Assembly (NCBI GenBank): GCA_023261525.1 | Contig: JAHFOU010000127.1 | Location: forward strand, 1 to 6,742 | Reading direction: 5' to 3' | Source of the DNA: Planctomycetota bacterium | Lineage (GTDB): Bacteria; Planctomycetota; SBBH01; JAHFOU01 | DNA length: 6,742 nt | Shown here: piece after piece, positions 1-5,338 of the stretch | Layout: every line of letters begins with the position of its first letter | How positions within the stretch are numbered: position 1 is the stretch's first letter | The notes under the pieces: model-generated | What the model was told of the DNA's origin: nothing | The model's input: the letters and a program-made list of their open reading frames with translations, nothing else | Databases searched by the model: none | Made by a program: the position numbers and the translations under genes

Positions 1-1
1 C

Positions 2-619
2 AGCGTCGCGATCAAGTACATGACGCAATCGACCTGGTCGCACGCCACGCTTTACATCGCAGACGCCCTGGATCCGTCAAGCGAGGGGGAAAAGTCCCGG
101 GTCCTGTTGGAGGCGGACATCATTGCAGGGGTCCGAGCCGTCCCGCTCAGTCAGTACTCCGGGCTTCATACGCGCATCTGCAGGCCCGTGGGACTCGAAC
201 CGAAAGAGATCGACGCCCTGGTGAGCTTTGCGGTTTCCCATATCGGCCAAGCCTACGACCTGAACCATGTTCTGGATTTGGCCCGGTATCTGCTGCCGAC
301 ACCCCCGGTGCCGGTCCGATGGAGACGTCCTATGATCGCCCTGGGCAGCGGCGACCCAACCAGGGCCATCTGCTCCTCCTTGATCGCCCAGGCCTTCCAT
401 TCGGTCCGTTATCCGATCCTTCCCAACGTGACGGACGTCCCGCCGGAGGATCCCGACGGGGCGCACTGTCACAAGGAAATCCTTCATATCCGTGACCTGG
501 GCTTGTTCATGCCGAGGGATTTCGACGTCTCCCCCTACTTCCGGATCGTCAAGCCGAGGATCGATGAAGGATTCGATCCTCATCGGATCAACTGGAGCCC
601 GGATTCCCCTGCTGGATAG
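2..619 (+). CDS. YiiX/YaeF-like permuted papain-fold amidase, 5' end cut by window edge
   Basis: The product resembles the YiiX/YaeF group (circularly permuted NlpC/P60-like or papain-like fold, C92-type), thought to be cysteine amidases or peptidases acting on cell-wall or lipid-linked amides. In the permuted fold the catalytic His precedes the Cys. Here TWSHATLYIAD carries the His codon at 41-43, and the predicted nucleophile lies in AICSSLIAQAF with its Cys codon at 371-373. The frame is open from base 2 (SVAIKY before the Met at base 20). An ATG start at 20 would leave only seven residues before the His, so I read that Met as internal and the gene as 5'-partial. About 205 residues are visible. 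No signal peptide or lipobox can be judged because the N-terminus is missing. The gene converges on clc with a 30-bp gap and no clear terminator. Substrate is unknown; the family call is fairly firm, the exact activity is not. Confidence 0.75.
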   Translation, partial: SVAIKYMTQSTWSHATLYIADALDPSSEGEKSRVLLEADIIAGVRAVPLSQYSGLHTRICRPVGLEPKEIDALVSFAVSHIGQAYDLNHVLDLARYLLPTPPVPVRWRRPMIALGSGDPTRAICSSLIAQAFHSVRYPILPNVTDVPPEDPDGAHCHKEILHIRDLGLFMPRDFDVSPYFRIVKPRIDEGFDPHRINWSPDSPAG

Positions 620-649
620 CGAAGCACTCCCCTCAGCGACCCAGGCCCG

Positions 650-2017
650 TCACATCGGTTCCTCCCGTTTCCTCAGGCGACGCTCCAGGATCCGCCGGAC
701 CCTGGTGAGGGTCCGGGTGGTGGCCGTGGACTGGAACTGGACCTTGTGGTGGAGCCCTTCCATCTGCTGGCCAAGCTCGACCTGCATGGATGAGGATTTC
801 TGGACGGATAGGATCTGGGAGGGATACACGCTCCGGTACCCGGTCATCAGGAAGCTGATGACGCAGGCCAGGGCGGCGTAGGGCCCGATCGCCGGGCCGA
901 AGACCTCCACCGCCATGATGCTGGCCGCGATCGGCGTGTTGGCGGCCCCGGCCAGCAGACTCACGAAGCCGATCGCCGCGAAGGTCGCCGGGTTGAGCCC
1001 CATCCATCCCGCGTAGGCCGATCCGGCCGTGGCTCCGACGAAAAAGGTGGGCGTCAGGATGCCTCCGCTTCCCCCGAAACCGAGGGTCAAGCTCGTGAAG
1101 ACGGGCTTGAGCAGGAAGTCGTACCATGCCACGGGCTTGCCTGCCAAGGCATCCTGGATCCCGTCCAGGCCCAGCCCCAGGTAACGAGGCGAGAATGCGG
1201 ATGCGAGACCCACGAGCGCCAGCCCGCCCAATAGGGCTTTCACCAGGCCGGGCAGGCGGATCCTCTTGTGGAGGGCCTCCCCCCAGGCCAGGGTCTGGAT
1301 CAGGATGTGGGCACAGAGGCCGAAGAAGACGCCCGAGAGAGCCACCTTCACGAAATAGGTCTCGCTGAAATCGGGAACGAAGCGGACGGCCTCACGGAAA
1401 TAGGTGACTCCCAGGGCCGAAGAGACCTGGAAGCCGATGATGCCGGCAACGAAGGACGGCAGGAGGACGTCGTAGAGGATGCTCCCCACGAAGAGGACCT
1501 CGATCCCGAAGATCGCCCCCGCCAGTGGCGTCCCGAAGACGGCGGCGAATCCCGCGCTGACCCCGCAGATCACCAACTTGCGCCGGTCGGCATCATTGAA
1601 GCGGGCGATGTCCGAGAACAGGGAGGCCAGCCCAGCACCGATCTGGGCGCAGGGCCCCTCCTTGCCCGCCGATCCTCCGCAGGCCAGAGTGATCACGGTG
1701 GCGACGAGCTTCACCGGCACCACGAGGGGGCTGATCCGTCCCGCCCGCTTGTGCACGGCCTCGATGACCTTCTCCGTGCCGTGGCCCTTGGCGTCCGGAG
1801 CCAGTTTCCAGGTCAGGAGCACGCTGGCGCAGAGGGCGAGCGGGAGGCTCCAGTAGTAGTTTTGGATGCGGCCTGCCCAGGCGATGCTTCCGCCGAGCAC
1901 CTTGATGAAGAGCGCCGTCGAAGCCCCGACCAGGATGCCGATGATCGTGGCCAGGACGAACCACTTCAGGACGTTAAGGAAAAGCCCTGACCCTTCGGCG
2001 AGCCGCTGTCTCATCAT
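650..2017 (-). CDS. ClC-family chloride channel/transporter without CBS domains
   Basis: Integral membrane protein of 455 residues that should conduct Cl- or exchange Cl-/H+. Counting from the Met at 2017: hydrophobic helices begin at about residue 12. The first selectivity loop reads GHGTE (78-82) instead of the classical GSGIP. The second, GKEGP (118-122), keeps the gating glutamate (E121). The third reads GGILTP (318-323), with Leu where E. coli ClC has Phe357. A Tyr in SVYPSQIL (about 398) matches the conserved pore Tyr445. The residue aligned with the internal proton glutamate Glu203 is Val174 (FGIEVLF), as in eukaryotic ClC channels. The tail after the membrane domain is about 50 residues and basic, with no CBS pair. 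The open frame extends to an ATG at 2089, but that would overlap marR by 62 bp and has no Shine-Dalgarno sequence. The tandem ATGs at 2017 and 2014, just after the marR stop, fit better, although only a weak AGCAGGG precedes them. Last gene of the otsB-marR-clc operon. Confidence 0.92.
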   Translation of the reverse strand: MMRQRLAEGSGLFLNVLKWFVLATIIGILVGASTALFIKVLGGSIAWAGRIQNYYWSLPLALCASVLLTWKLAPDAKGHGTEKVIEAVHKRAGRISPLVVPVKLVATVITLACGGSAGKEGPCAQIGAGLASLFSDIARFNDADRRKLVICGVSAGFAAVFGTPLAGAIFGIEVLFVGSILYDVLLPSFVAGIIGFQVSSALGVTYFREAVRFVPDFSETYFVKVALSGVFFGLCAHILIQTLAWGEALHKRIRLPGLVKALLGGLALVGLASAFSPRYLGLGLDGIQDALAGKPVAWYDFLLKPVFTSLTLGFGGSGGILTPTFFVGATAGSAYAGWMGLNPATFAAIGFVSLLAGAANTPIAASIMAVEVFGPAIGPYAALACVISFLMTGYRSVYPSQILSVQKSSSMQVELGQQMEGLHHKVQFQSTATTRTLTRVRRILERRLRKREEPM

Positions 2018-2027
2018 CCCTGCTGCA

Positions 2028-2510
2028 TCAACCGTTCTCCTGGAGGGACTCTCCCAATGCGCGCAGGACTCTTTGCGCCGCTGCGACATCCATTCGAGGC
2101 TGCCCCGAGAGGGCCTTGCGGATCGCCGCCTCCACAGTGCCGGCGAGAGCCCGGTCCACCCGGGCCCCCTTCGGGGTCAGCCGGAAGTGGGCGACCCTCC
2201 CGTCGCGCTTGTCCCGCTCCCGGCGCAGGTAGCCCTTCCGGACCAGGCGGTGGAAGACCCCCGTCAGGGTGCTCGGATCCACCTGGAGCAGCCCGGAGAC
2301 GCCTCCCGCCGTGATATCCGGGACCCGGCCGACGACCCGGATCACGAGGCGCTGGGGTCCGGTCACTCCCAGTTCGGTATTCATCCGTTTTGAGGCGGAA
2401 TGCAGGGAGTGGTCGAGCACCCAGAGCAGGCGCATGAACCCGAGCGTCTCTCCGAGGCGCTCGACACCCGATGCTTCAACCTCGTCCGGTGCCGCGGCTC
2501 TTTTCGTCAT
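2028..2510 (-). CDS. MarR-family winged-helix transcriptional regulator
   Basis: A 160-residue DNA-binding protein, a typical MarR length. MarR proteins act as dimers on palindromic operators and usually repress their own operon until a ligand or oxidant binds. The winged helix is clear: the likely recognition helix is at about 78-95 (DPSTLTGVFHRLVRKGYL), followed by the wing with the signature RDKRDGR and FRLTPKG at 99-115. Flanking N- and C-terminal helices would form the dimer interface. No Cys is present, so a thiol redox switch of the OhrR type is unlikely. I chose the ATG at 2510 because it overlaps the otsB stop in a TGATG junction and has AAGGAG 10 nt upstream. A longer open frame from 2597 would run 88 bp into otsB. 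Likely translationally coupled to otsB. A candidate operator is the palindrome at 3305-3318 in front of the operon. The effector is unknown. Confidence 0.9.
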   Translation of the reverse strand: MTKRAAAPDEVEASGVERLGETLGFMRLLWVLDHSLHSASKRMNTELGVTGPQRLVIRVVGRVPDITAGGVSGLLQVDPSTLTGVFHRLVRKGYLRRERDKRDGRVAHFRLTPKGARVDRALAGTVEAAIRKALSGQPRMDVAAAQRVLRALGESLQENG

Positions 2511-3289
2511 CAGGCGTGTGCTCCTTGTCCTTTCGGGATCCGGAAGGATAACAGCGCCTTCAGGAGCGCGTCGATATCCGATTGGGCGGGAAGGCAATAG
2601 GCGGCCTTGGATGCGCGACTGTCCCCAACCCGGATGCCGAGGTATCGCTTCGGGGTCCGCAAGGCGAAGGCGTCCTCATCCGTAGTGTCGTCTCCCACGT
2701 AAAGGGCCCGATCGCAGCTCAAGAGTCGACGTATCCTCTTAAGGGCCGCCCCCTTGTGGGCCAGGGATGGCGGCATGAAGTCCACCACGTCCTTCCCCTC
2801 CAGGATCCGGACCCGCCCGAAGGATGCAGCCTCCCTGAAGATCCTCTCCCTGACCTGGGGTTTGAGGGCGGAGGAGACCTGCCGGTAATGGACGGCGCAG
2901 GAGAGGCCCTTACCTTCGATCCGGATGCCGGGTGTATCCGCGAACGCCCGGCGCAAGTGGCGCTCCCAACGGCGGACCCTGCGGCGGATGGCCTTGGGCA
3001 AGGGCATGGGGGGCATCCATTCCATCCCGTGGTTTCCGACCAGGCAGGAGAGGGTGATCCCCTGCGTCATGAGCGCCAGTTGTCGCCTGGACCGGCCCGA
3101 GACCAGCGCACATGGATAGAAGCCGGAGAGCTCCCGGAGCAGGCGACGGGTCGAAGCCCGGATCCTGGCCTTGTCGGGATCCTCCACGATGGGAGCCAGG
3201 GTGCCGTCGTAGTCGAAGACCAACGCCGCAGCCCCGCGGCAGAACTCCATCAGGCAGGCGAGATGCCGGGGCTGGAGGATGTCCTTCAC
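2510..3289 (-). CDS. otsB: trehalose-6-phosphate phosphatase (HAD superfamily)
   Basis: Cytoplasmic Mg2+-dependent phosphatase that converts trehalose-6-phosphate to trehalose, the second step of the OtsA-OtsB route to this compatible solute. All HAD motifs are visible in the 259-residue product: DYDGT (26-30; D26 predicted nucleophile, D28 acid/base), the second motif in LVSGRS (62-67), the Lys in LAHKGAAL (K179) and the metal-binding GDDTTDEDAF (199-208). OtsB-specific stretches are GNHGME (85-90), KGLSCAVHYR (127-136) and EGKDVVDFMP. Length is normal for the family. The start is a GTG at 3289 with no Shine-Dalgarno sequence; a TAGAAT hexamer ends 7 nt upstream, so the mRNA may be leaderless. 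A later ATG at 3250 is possible but would leave only 12 residues before DYDGT. First gene of the leftward operon with marR and clc. No otsA is present in the window, so its partner must lie elsewhere. Confidence 0.93.
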   Translation of the reverse strand: MKDILQPRHLACLMEFCRGAAALVFDYDGTLAPIVEDPDKARIRASTRRLLRELSGFYPCALVSGRSRRQLALMTQGITLSCLVGNHGMEWMPPMPLPKAIRRRVRRWERHLRRAFADTPGIRIEGKGLSCAVHYRQVSSALKPQVRERIFREAASFGRVRILEGKDVVDFMPPSLAHKGAALKRIRRLLSCDRALYVGDDTTDEDAFALRTPKRYLGIRVGDSRASKAAYCLPAQSDIDALLKALLSFRIPKGQGAHA

Positions 3290-3296
3290 GGCGCAT

Positions 3297-3325
3297 ATTC
3301 TACGTCAAACTAGTTTGAACACAAA
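3297..3325 (-). promoter_or_regulatory. candidate promoter of otsB-marR-clc operon
   Basis: On the minus strand TAGAAT (3302-3297) matches the -10 consensus at five of six positions. A poor -35 (TTTGTG, 3325-3320) lies 17 bp upstream. The 14-bp palindrome sits entirely inside the spacer. Transcription would start about 7 nt after the hexamer, at the GTG of otsB. An alternative is TTGCAT (3355-3350) with TATTTT 17 bp downstream, which would give a leader of about 30 nt with the palindrome in the early transcribed region. Confidence 0.4.
3305..3318. promoter_or_regulatory. perfect 14-bp palindrome, candidate MarR operator
   Basis: TCAAACTAGTTTGA is a perfect inverted repeat in an AT-rich stretch, centred 22 bp upstream of the otsB start. 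MarR-family dimers commonly bind short palindromes of this size at or near promoters, often their own. It lies in the spacer of the leftward promoter-like element and overlaps the -35 of the rightward one, so one bound dimer could block both. Assignment to the MarR protein of this operon is inference from position and symmetry. Confidence 0.5.
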
Positions 3326-3343
3326 CAAAATACGCACTACAAT
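3315..3343 (+). promoter_or_regulatory. candidate sigma70-type promoter for the rightward transcript
   Basis: TTGAAC (3315-3320) and TACAAT (3338-3343) are separated by exactly 17 bp, matching the -35 at four and the -10 at five consensus positions. It is the best promoter-like pair I found in the window. Its -35 overlaps the right end of the palindrome. Transcription would begin near 3350. It could serve the small frames at 3350 and 3385 and, unless terminated, the antiporter operon. Confidence 0.5.
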
Positions 3344-3349
3344 AGGCTT

Positions 3350-3388
3350 ATGCAAGGCCAAGGCATTGGGCGGAAGGGGAATCTATGA
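3350..3388 (+). CDS. possible 12-residue leader peptide
   Basis: A tiny frame (MQGQGIGRKGNL) starts at the ATG that lies 6 nt after the TACAAT -10 hexamer, where transcription is predicted to begin. Its stop overlaps the next ATG at 3385 in an ATGA junction, which would allow translational coupling. There is no Shine-Dalgarno sequence. The residues show no attenuation signature such as a run of one amino acid. Support is positional only and chance is a serious alternative. Confidence 0.2.
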   Translation: MQGQGIGRKGNL

Positions 3389-3579
3389 CTCCGTGGAGCC
3401 ATCTCGCGGGCCTCGTCCTGCATGCCCTGAGGGTCTCCCCGCCCAGGCCGCCCCTGACGGCGAAGAGTGTGGCTGCAGCGGAAACGGGCACCTTCCGGGA
3501 AGCCCCATGGCGGGAGCCACCCGCTGACGTGATGGCCTATGCCTACAGGCAGGCCTTCTCCAGCAGGAACATGTGGTGA
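3385..3579 (+). CDS. possible small hypothetical protein, 64 residues
   Basis: I do not recognise this product. The frame opens with ATG preceded by AAGGGGA at 6 nt, a reasonable ribosome binding site. It lies about 35 nt downstream of the predicted rightward transcription start and overlaps the end of the 12-residue leader frame by four bases. Third positions are mostly G or C. The N-terminus (MTPWSHLAGLVLHALRV) is mildly hydrophobic but too short and interrupted for a firm membrane segment. The middle is rich in Pro and Ala, and it ends NMW. A competing antisense frame covers its 3' third. It could be a true small gene or a random open frame in GC-rich DNA. Confidence 0.3.
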   Translation: MTPWSHLAGLVLHALRVSPPRPPLTAKSVAAAETGTFREAPWREPPADVMAYAYRQAFSSRNMW

Positions 3580-3626
3580 CGGATGGAGTTTCCGAACGAT
3601 CCCGGGTCCCAGGCGTTGCGTTCCAC
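3543..3626 (-). other. antisense coding-like fragment, unidentified
   Basis: On the minus strand a frame ending at a TAG (3545-3543) reads VERNAWDPGSFGN followed by SIRHHMFLLEKACL. Its codons are strongly of the G/C-ending type used by the real genes here, and the composition looks like the C-terminus of a globular protein. Extended upstream, the frame becomes Arg-, Ser- and Pro-rich without recognisable domains and reaches an ATG only at 3749. I see no Shine-Dalgarno sequence before the GTG at 3626. It may be a gene remnant, a very small antisense gene, or coincidence. Confidence 0.2.
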
Positions 3627-3643
3627 GACATGCCCACTAGAAT
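3616..3643 (+). promoter_or_regulatory. weak internal promoter-like pair
   Basis: TTGCGT (3616-3621) and TAGAAT (3638-3643) are spaced by 16 bp. The -10 hexamer is identical to the one in front of otsB and ends 6 nt before an ATG at 3650. It could supply extra transcription of the antiporter operon or only of the micro-ORF that follows. Confidence 0.3.
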
Positions 3644-3649
3644 GGCTGC

Positions 3650-3730
3650 ATGACGCATCCCGCCCACTGGCGCAAAAAGCATCTCGGCTCCACGGCCGAG
3701 AACGTCGATCCGCCCTACTCCCCGCGCTAG
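3650..3730 (+). CDS. possible 26-residue micro-ORF
   Basis: The frame begins MTHPAHWRKKHLG and ends DPPYSPR; the peptide is basic at the front and unrecognised. Codon choice is of the G/C-ending type seen in neighbouring genes (about 21 of 25 third positions). There is no Shine-Dalgarno sequence, but TAGAAT ends 6 nt upstream, as for a leaderless start. The TAG stop falls in the loop of the GC-rich hairpin at 3718-3738. It could be a leader peptide coupled to that hairpin, a remnant of a longer gene, or chance. Confidence 0.22.
   Translation: MTHPAHWRKKHLGSTAENVDPPYSPR
3683..3700. repeat. 6-bp inverted repeat (hairpin)
   Basis: CTCGGC and GCCGAG pair perfectly around the 6-nt loop TCCACG. 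On the minus strand it is followed, after four bases, by TTTTT, so it could be a weak terminator for leftward (antisense) transcription entering from the antiporter side. On the plus strand no T run follows. Confidence 0.35.
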
Positions 3731-3738
3731 GCGGGGGG
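3718..3738 (+). repeat. GC-rich hairpin, terminator-like but lacking a T tract
   Basis: CTCCCCGC pairs with GCGGGGGG around the loop GCTAG: eight pairs, one of them G-T. An overlapping GGGGGCCCCC palindrome at 3734-3743 gives an alternative fold. The following bases are C-rich, not T-rich, so intrinsic termination is doubtful. It may stall or attenuate transcription ahead of the antiporter operon or be part of a structured leader. Confidence 0.35.
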
Positions 3739-3878
3739 CCCCCTCTCACAACTGACCTCCTTTCTCACGCCTTAGAAGCCTCTGGCCGCATCGCGTTTTC
3801 GCGGCGGCCGGAATCCGTTTCCATACCTGGGGATCGCGAGGAAACCCATGTCGCACAAGATGACGTCCTAATCGCCAC

Positions 3879-4016
3879 ATGAAGTTCATTCGGAAACTTT
3901 GGGAGGATTGCGGGATCTGCGTGATCCTCTTGGTCGCAGTGCCCGTTCTGGCACTGATTCAATGCCACGAGGCGTGGCGACGCTTCCTTCGAGGCGGAAA
4001 GGAGTATTGGGAGTGA
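3879..4016 (+). CDS. small single-pass membrane protein coupled to the antiporter
   Basis: I do not recognise a family. The 45-residue product starts MKFIRKLWED (basic and aromatic), has a CGIC motif (Cys11, Cys14) leading into a hydrophobic segment at about 12-28 (VILLVAVPVLALI), and then a charged, amphipathic-looking tail (EAWRRFLRGGKEYWE) with one more Cys at 29. Its TGA stop overlaps the antiporter ATG in a TGATG junction, which implies coupled translation and probably a linked function, such as an accessory subunit or stability factor for the transporter. The ATG is the only Met start, because an in-frame TGA lies 18 nt upstream. There is no Shine-Dalgarno sequence; CCTAAT ends 6 nt upstream. 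Codon bias is milder than in the neighbours. Membrane topology is uncertain because both ends are basic. Confidence 0.6.
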   Translation: MKFIRKLWEDCGICVILLVAVPVLALIQCHEAWRRFLRGGKEYWE

Positions 4017-5302
4017 TGTCCGGCCTGACACTCCCGCTCTGGTCGTTAATCCCCTTTGGGGGGCTGCTGATGGCCATCGCCCTCTGTCCTCTCGTCGCCC
4101 CTTCCTGGTGGCACAAGCGCTTCCCCTGGGTGAGCGTGGTCTTCGGCCTGCCCCCCGTCCTCTATCTCCTGGCCCAAGGGGCACCCTGGAGCGGCCGCTA
4201 TCTGCACACCCTCCACGAGTACCTGGCATTCATCATCCTGTTGGGATCCCTCTTCGTGATCTCGGGCGGCGTCCTCCTGCGCGGCCACCTCGTGGGAACG
4301 CCCTTCGTGAACACCGCGCTCCTGGCAGTGGGCACCCTGCTGGCCAGTGTCGTGGGAACCACGGGGGCCTCCATGCTCCTCATCCGCCCCGTCCTTCAGG
4401 CCAACCGGCGAAGGACGAGCCGGGTCCACATCGTCGTCTTCTTCATCTTCCTGGTCTCCAACATCGGGGGATGTCTCACGCCTCTGGGGGATCCGCCGCT
4501 CTACCTCGGCTACCTGAAGGGCGTCCCCTTCGCCTGGACCTTGGGACTCGCGGGCCCCTGGGCGGCGGTCTCCGGCGTCCTGCTAGCGGGGTTCTTCTTG
4601 GTCGACTACGTGCTCTACCGCCGGGAGAGTGGCGTCCACGCAGACGAGGCGGAGGGGCTGAGGGACCCCCTGGACCTGGACGGCTGGGCCAACCTCGCTC
4701 TCCTGGGCGGGGTGGTCCTGGCGATCTACTTTGCCGGCCGTCAGCACTGGCCCGCCGGTGTCCAGGAGGGCGTCCTCCTGGCCCTGGCCGGCCTCTCCTG
4801 GCGGCTGACCCCGGCCCGGGTCCGCCAGGCCAACGCCTTCAACTTCCATCCCATCCGGGAGGTGGCCATCCTCTTCGCGGGGATCTTCGCGGCCATGGTC
4901 CCGGCCCTGGCGATCCTGGAAGCCGCCCCCCAGCGCTGGCCGGAGCTCAGGATCACCGAGCCCTGGCAGTTCTTCTGGGCCACGGGGGCCCTGTCGAGCT
5001 TCCTGGACAACGCGCCGACCTACCTCAGCTTCACCGCCCTGGCTTCGGGCCTCCACGGCGTGGACGCCGGGAACCTCTCGCAGCTCCTGGCCACCGGAAC
5101 CGGGGCGCGGCTCCTCACGGCGATCTCCCTGGGCGCCGTCTTCATGGGAGCCATGACCTATATCGGCAACGGCCCCAACTTCATGGTGAAGGCCATCGCG
5201 GAGGAGGCCGGGATCCGGATGCCCTCCTTCTTCGGCTATTTGGGCTGGTCCTGCGCGGTGCTGCTGCCGGTCTTCCTGATGATGACCTTGTGGATGTTCT
5301 GA
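4016..5302 (+). CDS. CitMHS_2/NhaD-like sodium:proton antiporter
   Basis: A 428-residue polytopic inner-membrane transporter of the ion transporter superfamily that contains NhaD, citrate/Mg2+ and arsenite permeases. The pattern best fits the 'putative citrate transport / sodium:proton antiporter' group. It is predicted to exchange Na+ (or another cation or anion) against H+. Recognisable signatures: GTTGAS (114-119) followed by RP; SNIGGCLTPLGDPP (148-161) at the first helix break; EVAILFAGIF (282-291); LDNAPTYLSF (330-339); TYIGNGPNFMVK (381-392) at the second break. Asn, Asp, Thr and Pro in these repeats are the expected ion-site residues. The protein ends in a hydrophobic helix, as is usual. 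The frame opens earlier (3899), but those 39 residues are hydrophilic, basic and overlap the small membrane protein. The ATG at 4016 overlaps the stop of that protein and has AAAGGAG 11 nt upstream. True substrate is not determinable from sequence. Confidence 0.85.
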   Translation: MSGLTLPLWSLIPFGGLLMAIALCPLVAPSWWHKRFPWVSVVFGLPPVLYLLAQGAPWSGRYLHTLHEYLAFIILLGSLFVISGGVLLRGHLVGTPFVNTALLAVGTLLASVVGTTGASMLLIRPVLQANRRRTSRVHIVVFFIFLVSNIGGCLTPLGDPPLYLGYLKGVPFAWTLGLAGPWAAVSGVLLAGFFLVDYVLYRRESGVHADEAEGLRDPLDLDGWANLALLGGVVLAIYFAGRQHWPAGVQEGVLLALAGLSWRLTPARVRQANAFNFHPIREVAILFAGIFAAMVPALAILEAAPQRWPELRITEPWQFFWATGALSSFLDNAPTYLSFTALASGLHGVDAGNLSQLLATGTGARLLTAISLGAVFMGAMTYIGNGPNFMVKAIAEEAGIRMPSFFGYLGWSCAVLLPVFLMMTLWMF

Positions 5303-5326
5303 GGCTTACTTCCCTAGAGGGTTTTG

Positions 5327-5334
5327 AGGAGGTG
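5327..5334 (+). promoter_or_regulatory. near-perfect Shine-Dalgarno of the zinc-ribbon gene
   Basis: AGGAGGTG lies 4 nt before the ATG at 5339 and is almost fully complementary to the 16S rRNA 3' end. It is the strongest ribosome binding site in the window and the main support for a gene too short for ordinary gene finding. Confidence 0.8.
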
Positions 5335-5338
5335 AAGG

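Larger units (their letters stand above)
3290..3878. other. 589-bp divergent intergenic region
   Basis: Between the otsB start and the first gene of the rightward operon there is no recognisable protein family. The left 60 bp are distinctly AT-rich compared with the surroundings and hold a palindrome and back-to-back promoter-like elements. The rest is GC-rich and contains several small open frames, listed separately with low confidence, and two hairpins. From about 3745 to 3860 I see nothing convincing beyond a short CGCG-TTTT-CGCG inverted repeat near 3793-3804. Codon choice in the longest plus frame across the right half (3583-3882) does not resemble the neighbouring genes. Confidence 0.6.

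Noticed and set aside
620..649. Possible terminator between the convergent amidase and clc genes
   Set aside because: The 30-bp gap holds no stable inverted repeat or T run on either strand.
1268..1990. Plus-strand open frame of 240 codons opposite clc
   Set aside because: The product is highly charged and repetitive in Asp/Glu/Arg with no recognisable fold. It is the mirror of the well-supported ClC reading frame.
2018..2089. N-terminal extension of ClC to an ATG at 2089
   Set aside because: It would overlap marR by 62 bp, adds a polar basic stretch not typical of the family, and lacks a Shine-Dalgarno sequence. The ATG at 2017 follows the marR stop directly.
2511..2597. N-terminal extension of the MarR protein to 2597
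   Set aside because: It would overlap otsB by 88 bp. The ATG at 2510 has AAGGAG upstream and a TGATG coupling junction, and gives a normal-length MarR protein.
3583..3882. Plus-strand 99-codon frame whose stop overlaps the ATG at 3879 (ATGA)
   Set aside because: Codon choice is unlike the neighbours (many CTA, ACA, CCA, GCA, TTA), there is no Shine-Dalgarno sequence, the frame reads through both hairpins, and no domain is visible. The ATGA overlap is probably chance.
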